NCBI GenBank assembly: GCA_903907305.1
Contig: CAIVNT010000626.1
Coordinates: forward strand, 1-6,220
From: an uncultured Ignavibacteriota bacterium
GTDB taxonomy: Bacteria > Bacteroidota > Ignavibacteria > UBA10030 > UBA8401
Reading direction: 5' to 3'
DNA: 6,220 nt
The notes below the pieces were generated by a model. That model made no database searches. It was given only the letters and a program-made list of their open reading frames with translations, and was not told the origin of the DNA. Shown here piece after piece: positions 1-6,159 of the stretch (position 1 is its first letter; each line of letters begins with the position of its first letter). A program made the translations under genes and the position numbers.

Positions 1-310
1 ATACAGTAAAATTTCCGCCTGTGTTTACAGTGAGATTTCCGCTGACCGCTAATGTTCTTGCTGTTCCATCAAATGCGAGTTTACCGCTCGTTCCTTGTCC
101 GACAGTCAAATTTGTAATGGTTACATTTTGATTGATGATCACGGTTGCACCATCAGCGATAACAACATCTCCAGACGAAGGAACGCTGCCGCCAACCCAG
201 GTATTAACATCACTCCAACTGCCGCCAGTTGTTGTTGATGTAATCTGTCCGTTCGCGACCATCACCATCGCGATTGACGCAACAAAAAGAAAACGTAATG
301 TTTGTCTCAT
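1..310 (-). CDS. Secreted G8-like surface protein, N-terminal part only (runs off the window)
   Basis: This is the 5' end of a third paralogue: 103 complete codons read leftward from ATG at 310-308, and the frame is still open at the window edge. Residues 1-21 form a Sec signal peptide (MRQTLRFLF start, hydrophobic core, cleavage expected after ANG before QITS). Residues 22-103 match the N-terminal module of the two neighbours: ITS at 23-25, TWVGG around 37-41, a GDVVIADG stretch, QNVTITNLTVG, then GTSGKLAFDG. The start is fixed by GGGGA six bases upstream and by alignment with the neighbours' signal peptides. Its MRxxLRFLF beginning is closer to the 1213-residue protein than to the 652-residue one, and its leader hairpin is shared with that gene too. 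By analogy the missing part probably continues as a beta-solenoid and may end in a T9SS sorting domain. That part cannot be seen, so function is inferred only from the paralogues. Confidence 0.88.
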   Translation of the reverse strand, partial: MRQTLRFLFVASIAMVMVANGQITSTTTGGSWSDVNTWVGGSVPSSGDVVIADGATVIINQNVTITNLTVGQGTSGKLAFDGTARTLAVSGNLTVNTGGNFTV

Positions 311-316
311 TTTGAA

Positions 317-321
317 TCCCC
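317..321 (-). promoter_or_regulatory. Ribosome binding site of the partial gene
   Basis: GGGGA on the minus strand, followed by a six-base spacer (TTCAAA) and ATG. It is weaker than the site of the 652-residue gene. The TTCAA(A) spacer before the ATG is shared with the gene starting at 4079. Confidence 0.6.
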
Positions 322-370
322 ACTAAAAAATGATTTAATGTAAATCGTTTTTGAATCAGTTCTTTTTTGG

Positions 371-400
371 ACCACGCAGCAGAGCAAACTGCTGCATGGT
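371..400 (-). promoter_or_regulatory. Conserved leader hairpin, copy A (TTTGCT loop)
   Basis: Read on the minus strand this is a 12-pair stem with one U·G wobble around a six-base TTTGCT loop. The 5' arm is ACCATGCAGCAG and the 3' arm is CTGCTGCGTGGT. It lies in the 127-base gap 37 bases after the stop codon of the 1213-residue gene and 60 bases before the start codon of the partial gene. The bases after it on the minus strand are A-rich (CCAAAAAAGAAC), not T-rich, so it is not a canonical intrinsic terminator for the upstream gene; the plus strand has no T-tract after it either. A near-copy at 4139-4170 has the same loop, 3' arm and spacing. Possible roles are a 5'UTR control element, a processing or mRNA-stabilising stem, a U-tract-less terminator, or a duplication relic. 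Confidence 0.55.
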
Positions 401-437
401 TGAATAACTTTGCTGCCCTTCAGCTACGCTGACTCGG

Positions 438-3400
438 TTATTTCAACAGCATCATTTTCCTGATCGAGGTAAATGTTCCTGCTTGTATCTTATAGAAATA
501 GACACCGCTCGTCAGTTGCGACGCATTGAATGTGGCAATGTGTTTTCCCGCTTCCAACTGCTGATCGACGACCGTTGCTACTTCCTGTCCGACAACGTTG
601 TATACTTTCAACGTTACCCAACTCGAAGCAAGGAGCGAAAAATCGATCTTCGTAGCAGGATTGAACGGATTGGGATAATTTTGACCCAAGGCATATTCTT
701 TTACGACCGCATATTCATCACGGCGGATACCGGTGAGGATGCTGTCATTCTCAAAGAATACGACAGGTTCTGTTCTCGGTGTTCCGTTCAGCAATGAATC
801 AATACGGTCCTTCGAACTTTCCCACGTGTCGCCGGTTGTTTTGTGGATCACGAACTTATAGATGATCTTGCTCACCGATGTGATGTTGAATGTAGCAGTG
901 TAGATACTGTCCGCATTCGCATCGGTCAGCAGATGGGTATTCCCGGCCCAACCGTTGAAATCACCGCGCACAAGGAGTGAATCGCTCACTTTGTTGAACT
1001 TGGCGAATTTCATCTGCTTCTTCATATTCACCTGGAACGTGATGAGGTTATCGGAGTATTTCGATGTGCTGTCGTTGCTGAACCATACCACAGGAAGTGT
1101 CCAGGGGAGCGACGGGATCGAATCCGTACGGTCTTTGTTCACACCCATATCAACTTCCCAACGGTCACCGGCTACATCAGGTCCACGCAAAACGAACTTA
1201 TATTGACCAAGACGCATCGGTGCTGCACCAACATTGAAGGAACCGACATAGATGCTGTCGCCGTCGGTATCGGTCAGTTTTTGATCGTTGGCATCCCACC
1301 AATTGCCGGATCCCTGGTAGAAATTACCCCGCATAATGACGGTATCCTTTGCCGGATTGAATTTCTTCAATTTCGCCTGGACCTTCATATTTACCTGGAA
1401 AGTGACCACTGCAGGAGGAGCAACTTGTTTGATATCATCCATCAAATACGTGAAATTCGCACTGCCGTCACCGGTGGTTCCAAGATCGAAGATCACGACA
1501 ACTTTTTGATATTCTTTTGTCGCATCGATCGAGCTGAAATCCCACGTGAGTTCTTCCCACTCATTGGCCTTTGTTGCAACTGCATCAATTTCTTTATTGA
1601 CAGCGCCGTTCGTAAGATGTTCGAATTTCAAAAGCATCTTTGCGCCTGCCTTAGGCATGAATACTTTTGCTTTGAATATCTTCCCTTTGGAAAAATCAAC
1701 AGGAGCTGATAATGTCAGAAATGAACCTGCCCATGGATCACCGGCTCCCTTTATCGTCTTTGCAACAAATCCGCTGGTGTTAATACCGTTGCTCTGCGGA
1801 TTCGCGATCCGTGTTGTTGTTGCACCACTGAAATTTGTGAACGAATAGTCGACGGCTGCTGATTCAAAATCCAATGGCAGCATGGGCGGTACTAATGTTT
1901 TAAGTGTCGCTCCCGAAATGACAAAATCAGAAAATGTGGTCACACCGGTCACCGTAATCGTATTTGCAGAAGTATCTCTGGAGGATATCGTCAATGGGGA
2001 CCACGCACCATCTTTATATAGAGAGACTCGTAATGTATCTTCTCCAATTCCCTGTTCTGCAACATCAGCATTAGTGTAACTGAGTATCAGCGAATCTGTT
2101 GCGAATAGAGTGATACCTGCTCCTTTGTTGACCCTATAATAACGGCGGAGCACTTTACTTTCGGATGAGAACAGTGAAAGCGGAGCAACAGTATTCTTAT
2201 CAAGAACGGATACTGAAACAAGGTCAGTGCCTGTTACACTGTTAAATACTGCTGTGAACGGAAGATAATCTGCTGATTGTCCAACATCCCATTTCTTCTT
2301 CGCCGGTACGGCACCCATCGGGATACTTAATATTCCATCCACAAATTTTCCCGCACCAGCTGAAATAACCGTTCCTTTAACAGTGAGAGTGTTCTTTCCC
2401 GTTGTGAGCTTTCCGCTGGTAAATATGAGCGAACTATCGAGAGTCCTGGATGAATGCAATACAACCCCTTGCGGATTGCTGATCATTATTTTTTTGGGTC
2501 CCCCAATTGCAGGATATTCACCATCAGTGGTTGTCTGCGAGACAGTGTCTTTATAGATCAACGTGGCATTTGCTGCGTAAGCGAGGGTGTTCGATCCTAA
2601 TATCACTCCGCCTTTGATTATTGTCAACAAAGTGTCTACGGTAATATTATTCGTCAATGACACACCGGAAGGATTGTTGATGGTGAGTCTGTTCAGTTCG
2701 GTTACAAATGAAGGGATGGTAATACCTGCAGCACTACCTCCAAAAGATAATGACGATGACGGCGTCATTATTAAATTTGCCAATGTTCCCCCAATCGCAG
2801 GACCATTCAGGAATAATGTATTCGCTCCTACAGATACCAATCCGCTGGTCAGGGTCAGCGTTCCATTCACAATGAGATCAGACACGAGAGTGTCACCGAC
2901 ACTTCCCGTATTAACAACTACATCCTGAAGTGTGCCGCTGGAAAATATTCTAAATCCTCTGTTTGGGCTGGTTGATGTGCTCGCTCCATTACCAAATATA
3001 AGCTTTGCAGTTCCTGACATGCTGAACGAACTTGTAACATTGAACTCAGGAAGAGTACCAACAGCTGCATTCGGATCTAAGATTGTTATTGTTCCGGCAG
3101 TAAATTTCACGCCATATTGTGTTCCCGTTCCCGTTGTAACCCTGAAGACATATTCAGTACCAAGAAGATTGATATCTTTCTGAGGATCAATATTTAGATT
3201 AGCACCGTTGAGCGTAATATTTGCTATCCCTGCAAAAGCAACTTTTCCATTGACGTTTATTGTGCCTGCTGTGAAAGTTGCTGATGCACCGGCTGTTGTG
3301 ATATCAAGTTTATTCCCGCCGGTACCAATCGTTACTGTACCGGTCGTGTTCACCAGAAAATCTCCGGCTATCGTTAAATTACTGGCAACATACTGATACC

Positions 3401-4079
3401 AGTTCCCCGAACCGATAATATTCAATGCCGTATTTGCGCCGGTGGTCTGACTGCTTGTTGTAGTGAATGTGCCGGAAGTTTGTTCCCACGTACCTGTTGA
3501 ACCTGTTGGCATAAAAAGCGATGTACCGACTTGTGCCACATCGATCGTAGAAATTACTTTATTTGTTTTCGCAGTTTTGGATAACGTTATTGCCCGAAAT
3601 CTTGTTGTTGTTCCGGTGCCGCTAATTGTTTGGTCACCGGCTTTCGTGAACGTAACAGAGCAAAGAAGGGTGCTGCCGGTAGCCGTTCTGGTCATATCAA
3701 ATATGCCGTTATTCGTTACGTTACCGCCAATACTCAAAGTGTTGGTAAATGTTCCGACAGCCTGAGTAATAAATGTTCCGCCGGCAGCTATGGTTATATC
3801 TCCGCTGATAGTTACTGCTCGTGCCGCAACACCGTCAAATGTCAGTATTCCGCTTGTTCCAGTTCCAACGGTCAGGTTTGTGATTAAAACATTTTGATCG
3901 ATGGTCACTGTGTGACCGTTCGCAATAATAACATCGCCGGCGCTTGGTACAACTCCGCCCACCCATGTTGCACCTGAACTCCAATTACCGGAAGCTGCAG
4001 AAGTTATCTGTGCATTTGTAACAACAGTAATTACCGCGATCCATACGGCGATAAAAAGGAAACGTAAGTTATGTCTCAT
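438..4079 (-). CDS. Multidomain secreted surface protein with G8-like, carbohydrate-binding-like and T9SS sorting domains
   Basis: A 1213-residue predicted surface or secreted protein. Residues 1-23 are a Sec signal peptide (cleavage after TNA, before QITS). Residues 24-105 are a G8-like module (TWVGG, GDVIIANG, TVTIDQN). About 106-565 is Gly/Thr/Ser/Asn-rich with repeated short beta-strand units, probably a beta-solenoid. About 570-723 resembles a beta-sandwich module frequent in Bacteroidota and Ignavibacteria surface proteins (KWDVGQSADYLPF, later TFSDFVISGA). About 735-887 is a jelly-roll, carbohydrate-binding-like module. Two related E-set modules follow at 891-1003 and 1011-1112. The T9SS type A sorting domain occupies 1128-1213. 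The ATG has AGGAAGG five bases upstream; the stop is TAA. No catalytic domain is recognisable. Residues 24 to about 480 align along their length with the 652-residue neighbour. Glycan binding or adhesion is inferred from the modules; the ligand is unknown. Confidence 0.93.
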   Translation of the reverse strand: MRHNLRFLFIAVWIAVITVVTNAQITSAASGNWSSGATWVGGVVPSAGDVIIANGHTVTIDQNVLITNLTVGTGTSGILTFDGVAARAVTISGDITIAAGGTFITQAVGTFTNTLSIGGNVTNNGIFDMTRTATGSTLLCSVTFTKAGDQTISGTGTTTRFRAITLSKTAKTNKVISTIDVAQVGTSLFMPTGSTGTWEQTSGTFTTTSSQTTGANTALNIIGSGNWYQYVASNLTIAGDFLVNTTGTVTIGTGGNKLDITTAGASATFTAGTINVNGKVAFAGIANITLNGANLNIDPQKDINLLGTEYVFRVTTGTGTQYGVKFTAGTITILDPNAAVGTLPEFNVTSSFSMSGTAKLIFGNGASTSTSPNRGFRIFSSGTLQDVVVNTGSVGDTLVSDLIVNGTLTLTSGLVSVGANTLFLNGPAIGGTLANLIMTPSSSLSFGGSAAGITIPSFVTELNRLTINNPSGVSLTNNITVDTLLTIIKGGVILGSNTLAYAANATLIYKDTVSQTTTDGEYPAIGGPKKIMISNPQGVVLHSSRTLDSSLIFTSGKLTTGKNTLTVKGTVISAGAGKFVDGILSIPMGAVPAKKKWDVGQSADYLPFTAVFNSVTGTDLVSVSVLDKNTVAPLSLFSSESKVLRRYYRVNKGAGITLFATDSLILSYTNADVAEQGIGEDTLRVSLYKDGAWSPLTISSRDTSANTITVTGVTTFSDFVISGATLKTLVPPMLPLDFESAAVDYSFTNFSGATTTRIANPQSNGINTSGFVAKTIKGAGDPWAGSFLTLSAPVDFSKGKIFKAKVFMPKAGAKMLLKFEHLTNGAVNKEIDAVATKANEWEELTWDFSSIDATKEYQKVVVIFDLGTTGDGSANFTYLMDDIKQVAPPAVVTFQVNMKVQAKLKKFNPAKDTVIMRGNFYQGSGNWWDANDQKLTDTDGDSIYVGSFNVGAAPMRLGQYKFVLRGPDVAGDRWEVDMGVNKDRTDSIPSLPWTLPVVWFSNDSTSKYSDNLITFQVNMKKQMKFAKFNKVSDSLLVRGDFNGWAGNTHLLTDANADSIYTATFNITSVSKIIYKFVIHKTTGDTWESSKDRIDSLLNGTPRTEPVVFFENDSILTGIRRDEYAVVKEYALGQNYPNPFNPATKIDFSLLASSWVTLKVYNVVGQEVATVVDQQLEAGKHIATFNASQLTSGVYFYKIQAGTFTSIRKMMLLK
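441..698 (-). other. T9SS type A C-terminal sorting domain (1213-residue protein)
   Basis: Residues 1128-1213 carry the family signatures in order: NYPNPFNPATKIDFSLL (1134-1150), VYNVVGQEV (1159-1167), LTSGVYFYKIQAG (1189-1201) and a basic end RKMMLLK. In known T9SS cargo this domain directs passage through the outer membrane and is usually removed, with anchoring or release. The rest of the secretion machinery is not in this window. Confidence 0.92.
744..1049 (-). repeat. E-set / starch-binding-like module, second copy
   Basis: Residues 1011-1112. It begins ITFQVNMKKQMK and contains LLVRGDFNGW (1035-1044), then LTDANADSIYTATF, KFVIHKTTGDTWE and a closing EPVVFFEND. It pairs with the preceding copy at 1071-1409 (TFQVNMK, VIMRGNF, LTDTDGDSIYVGSF, KFVLRG, PVVWFSND). 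The RGxFNGW core resembles carbohydrate-binding beta-sandwich modules of the CBM48/CBM20 kind. Sugar binding is inferred. Confidence 0.7.
1071..1409 (-). repeat. E-set / starch-binding-like module, first copy
   Basis: Residues 891-1003. It starts VVTFQVNMKVQAK, has VIMRGNFYQGSGNWW (914-928) and LTDTDGDSIYVGSF (935-948), and ends LPVVWFSND. It is slightly longer than the second copy, with extra residues around GNWWDANDQ and DMGVNKDRTDS. The two copies are separated by only a few residues, so an internal tandem duplication is likely, followed by considerable divergence. Confidence 0.7.
1419..1877 (-). other. Carbohydrate-binding-like jelly-roll module
   Basis: Residues 735-887 of the 1213-residue protein: LPLDFES, NPQSNGINTSGFVAKTIKG, DPWAGSFLTL, a VFMPKAGAKMLLKFE strand pair, NEWEELTWDFS (839-849), VVVIFDLGTTGDGS and a final YLMDDI (878-883). 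This pattern resembles modules that accompany glycan-degrading enzymes in Bacteroidota. The aromatic residues W783, W841 and W846 and the D881-D882 pair are candidates for ligand or metal contacts; this is inference from fold type, not demonstrated. Confidence 0.6.
3765..4010 (-). repeat. G8-like N-terminal module, 1213-residue protein
   Basis: Residues 24-105, directly after the signal peptide. By hand count 64 of the 81 residues at 24-104 are identical to the same positions of the 652-residue neighbour with no gaps. The related copy in the partial gene spans roughly 2-247. Conserved points are W33, TWVGG, GDV, IANGHTVTIDQN and the TSG.LTFDG turn. The G8 assignment rests on the glycine/tryptophan pattern and is tentative. 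Confidence 0.65.
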
Positions 4080-4084
4080 TTGAA

Positions 4085-4091
4085 CCTTCCT
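4085..4091 (-). promoter_or_regulatory. Ribosome binding site of the 1213-residue gene
   Basis: AGGAAGG on the minus strand, five bases (TTCAA) before ATG at 4079-4077. It supports this start, as does the signal peptide that begins right at it. Confidence 0.65.
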
Positions 4092-4138
4092 TTATTTTTC
4101 ATTATGGGAAATCGATCTGTAGATCTGTTTTCTCTTTG

Positions 4139-4170
4139 TCCCAAGCAGCAGCGCAAACCGACGCTTGGGA
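4139..4170 (-). promoter_or_regulatory. Conserved leader hairpin, copy B (TTTGCG loop)
   Basis: On the minus strand the arms are TCCCAAGCGTCGG and CTGCTGCTTGGGA around a TTTGCG loop. That gives 13 positions with one U-C mismatch and two G·U pairs; the outer eight pairs are perfect. It sits 30 bases after the TAG stop of the 652-residue gene and 59 bases before the start of the 1213-residue gene. The segment TTTGCGCTGCTGCTTGG (4141-4157) matches copy A at 15 of 17 bases. The heptamer TTRTTCA immediately 5' of the stem is also shared (4171-4177 and 401-407). Downstream bases are purine-rich (CAAAGAGAAAAC), so there is no terminator U-tract. A leader RNA role is inferred; duplication relic is the main alternative. 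Confidence 0.55.
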
Positions 4171-4200
4171 TGAACAACCATTACGATCAGAAATTATTCA

Positions 4201-6159
4201 CTATTTCAGCAGCAACATCTTTCTATTTTTAACGACACTTCCTGCACGCAGTGTATAGAAGTAGATACCGCTGGATAAATTTGCCGCATTGAATTGCACG
4301 GAATATACTCCGGCTTCTTTATTTCCATTCACTAAATGGTCAACCGCATTACCAAGAACATCATACACATTCAACGATACATTACTGTTCATTGGTATTT
4401 CATATTGTATAGTTGTAGAAGGATTGAACGGGTTGGGATAATTTTGTTCCAGGACAAAGTTATTAGGAAGTCCAATATTTTCGTTCCGAACCGCTGTCCC
4501 GCCGGTGACTATCACGCGAGCAGAGAAATCTCCGGTGAGCCCTCCTTTTTTCAGGAACAGCGTATCCAGGATCGTCAGTTTCTTGGATGTTGTTACACCG
4601 GTCGAATTACTGATGGTCACGTTCTTGACGGTATCCGGTATGACCGTTCCCGTCACCTGAGGCACAGTTCCGTTGTAGATATAATTTGCCGCCTTCATTA
4701 CGAATGCACCTTTCAACGAATCACAGCTGGTGATGGTGAGATTTCCGTTCATCGTCACGTTGCTTTGAAGTGTAACATCGAGACTTCCGGTATTGATCGT
4801 TAAGTGATTCAGAACGGTGGCTGCATTCAGGTTGACCCTGAAGCCGACCGGATTCGCAACTGTTTTATCCCCTTGTCCGAAGATGATTGTTGCATTTCCG
4901 TTCATGACAGGTGCTACTGAAGAAGACATCGCAAATTCGGGATTAGCACCGGATGTACTGTTGGAATTGGGGATCGTGATGGTCCCTGCTGTGAACGTGA
5001 ACGGATAGATACCGCCGGTACCTGTCGTCTGGCGGAACGTATAATCGGTAGTAATGAATGCTTTCGGATCGACGATCACATTAGCACCATTGAACGTTGT
5101 TTGTGTCAGTGCTGCCGAAGCGATCTTCCCGTAGACCATCACTGTCCCTTTGGTGAAGGTTGCCGATGCACCGACCAAATAGGTGAGATCGATTTTTCCT
5201 GCGCCGGTACCGACGATCAGAGAATCGGTCGTATTCAATAGGAAGGTTCCGTACACATTGAGATTGCTTGAGATCTGGAGTCCGCCGCTGCCGATAACAT
5301 TCAATACGGCAGTTGTTGTTGTGAGTCCGCCAACATTCATGCTTCCGCTGGTGCACGTAAGCCGACCGGCATTCTGTTCCCACGTTCCTGCGATATAGGT
5401 GATGTTGGTGTTCGACATAGTGATATTGGAATTGCAGATCACTTTGTTCGTGACCGTTCCTTTTGCCAGCGTTACCCCGCGGAACCGTGTCATTGCGCCC
5501 GTTCCTGAAACAGTCTGATCACCATTCGACTTATTGAAGATGACATTACAGATCGTGTTACCTGTATTGAGCGACATATCGAAAGTTCCATTATTGACCA
5601 GGTTGCCGCCGATGTTGATCGAATCCTTAATGATCGGACTCAGTGTCAAAGTGACTCCAGTGCCTGTGGCTGTCGCTGCAAGGGACATGGTGATCGAATT
5701 TGCGGTAAAGCTGGAGATGGTCGTTCCGGTCGGGATACCCGTTCCTGAAACTCCCCATCCTGCCGTAACACCTGCGGTGGATGCGACATTCGTGATGGCA
5801 GTAGATGCTGTCGTCACATCACCCGTTGTTACGACGCCGGGATACACGATAAATGTGCCGCCGGCCGCAACGGTAAGATTTCCGCTGATGTTCACTTCTC
5901 TGTTGGTCGTTCCATCGAATGTCAGTTTGCCGCTCGTCCCGCCGCCCACCGTGAGGTTCGCGATCGAGATATTCTGATCGATGGTGACTGTATGTCCATT
6001 GGCGATCACAACATCACCGCTTGCCGGAACAACTCCCCCGACCCACGTTGCAGCTGAACTCCAGTTACCGCTTGCGGCGGAAGTGATCTGGGATTGCGCG
6101 CTGGATGCCAACGCAAAAACAGCCAGGACAATACACAACGATTGTAATTTTTTCTTCAT
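4201..6159 (-). CDS. Secreted G8-like beta-solenoid surface protein with T9SS sorting domain
   Basis: A 652-residue predicted surface or secreted protein. The start chosen is the ATG at 6159-6157: AAGGAG lies six bases upstream and the protein then begins with a proper signal peptide (MKKKLQSLCIVLAVFALASSAQS, cleavage before QITS). An ATG 18 codons further upstream would put a polar stretch ahead of it and lacks support. Residues 24-105 are a G8-like module. About 110-175 is an inserted module with GWGVSGTGIPTGTTISSF and ITMSLAATATGTGVTLTL. About 176-555 is a Gly/Thr/Asn-rich repetitive beta region aligned with the 1213-residue neighbour (for example GTWEQ, GASATFTKGTV, FTAGTITI). Residues 564-652 are a T9SS sorting domain. 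It lacks the neighbour's carbohydrate-binding-like modules. Stop is TAG. No enzyme motif is visible; adhesion or surface-layer function is inference. Confidence 0.92.
   Translation of the reverse strand: MKKKLQSLCIVLAVFALASSAQSQITSAASGNWSSAATWVGGVVPASGDVVIANGHTVTIDQNISIANLTVGGGTSGKLTFDGTTNREVNISGNLTVAAGGTFIVYPGVVTTGDVTTASTAITNVASTAGVTAGWGVSGTGIPTGTTISSFTANSITMSLAATATGTGVTLTLSPIIKDSINIGGNLVNNGTFDMSLNTGNTICNVIFNKSNGDQTVSGTGAMTRFRGVTLAKGTVTNKVICNSNITMSNTNITYIAGTWEQNAGRLTCTSGSMNVGGLTTTTAVLNVIGSGGLQISSNLNVYGTFLLNTTDSLIVGTGAGKIDLTYLVGASATFTKGTVMVYGKIASAALTQTTFNGANVIVDPKAFITTDYTFRQTTGTGGIYPFTFTAGTITIPNSNSTSGANPEFAMSSSVAPVMNGNATIIFGQGDKTVANPVGFRVNLNAATVLNHLTINTGSLDVTLQSNVTMNGNLTITSCDSLKGAFVMKAANYIYNGTVPQVTGTVIPDTVKNVTISNSTGVTTSKKLTILDTLFLKKGGLTGDFSARVIVTGGTAVRNENIGLPNNFVLEQNYPNPFNPSTTIQYEIPMNSNVSLNVYDVLGNAVDHLVNGNKEAGVYSVQFNAANLSSGIYFYTLRAGSVVKNRKMLLLK
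4204..4470 (-). other. T9SS type A C-terminal sorting domain (652-residue protein)
   Basis: Residues 564-652: LPNNFVLEQNYPNPFNPSTT, VYDVLGNAV, LSSGIYFYTLRAG and the end RKMLLLK. From NYPNPF to the C-terminus it is 80 residues, the same length as in the neighbour, with 39 identical positions by hand count. Confidence 0.92.
5635..5832 (-). other. Inserted module of about 66 residues, phage/surface-protein type
   Basis: Residues about 110-175 of the 652-residue protein have no counterpart in the 1213-residue protein, where AAGGTFI runs almost directly into xSIGGNxxNNGxFDM. The inserted segment reads TTGDVTTASTAITNVASTAG, then GWGVSGTGIPTGTTISSF and ITMSLAATATGTGVTLTL. This 'G..VSG.GIP.GTTI......I.MS..AT.T.TGV.L' pattern is a familiar small beta module in phage structural proteins and large bacterial repeat proteins. 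Boundaries are good to a few residues. The open frame is preserved. Confidence 0.65.
5845..6090 (-). repeat. G8-like N-terminal module, 652-residue protein
   Basis: Residues 24-105, the counterpart of 3765-4010 and of the copy in the partial gene. It holds TWVGGVVPASGDVVIANG, HTVTIDQN and TSGKLTFDG, and ends just before the inserted module. Confidence 0.65.

Noticed and set aside
420..432. Small inverted repeat TCAGC-TAC-GCTGA just after the 1213-residue gene
   Set aside because: Only five pairs, no T-run after it and no counterpart in the other gap; too weak to call a terminator.
4114..4125. Palindrome GATCTGTAGATC in the leader of the 1213-residue gene
   Set aside because: Short, with a two-base centre, not present in the other leader; expected by chance.
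5081..5383. Minus-strand open frame of 100 codons inside the 652-residue gene
   Set aside because: It is in another frame of a gene whose own frame is conserved with its paralogue; its Arg/Cys/His-rich composition looks non-coding.
6133..6159. Cys9 in the signal peptide of the 652-residue protein as a lipobox
   Set aside because: It lies at the start of the hydrophobic core, with no L-x-[AG]-C context at the cleavage region; a signal peptidase I site before QITS fits better and matches the paralogues.
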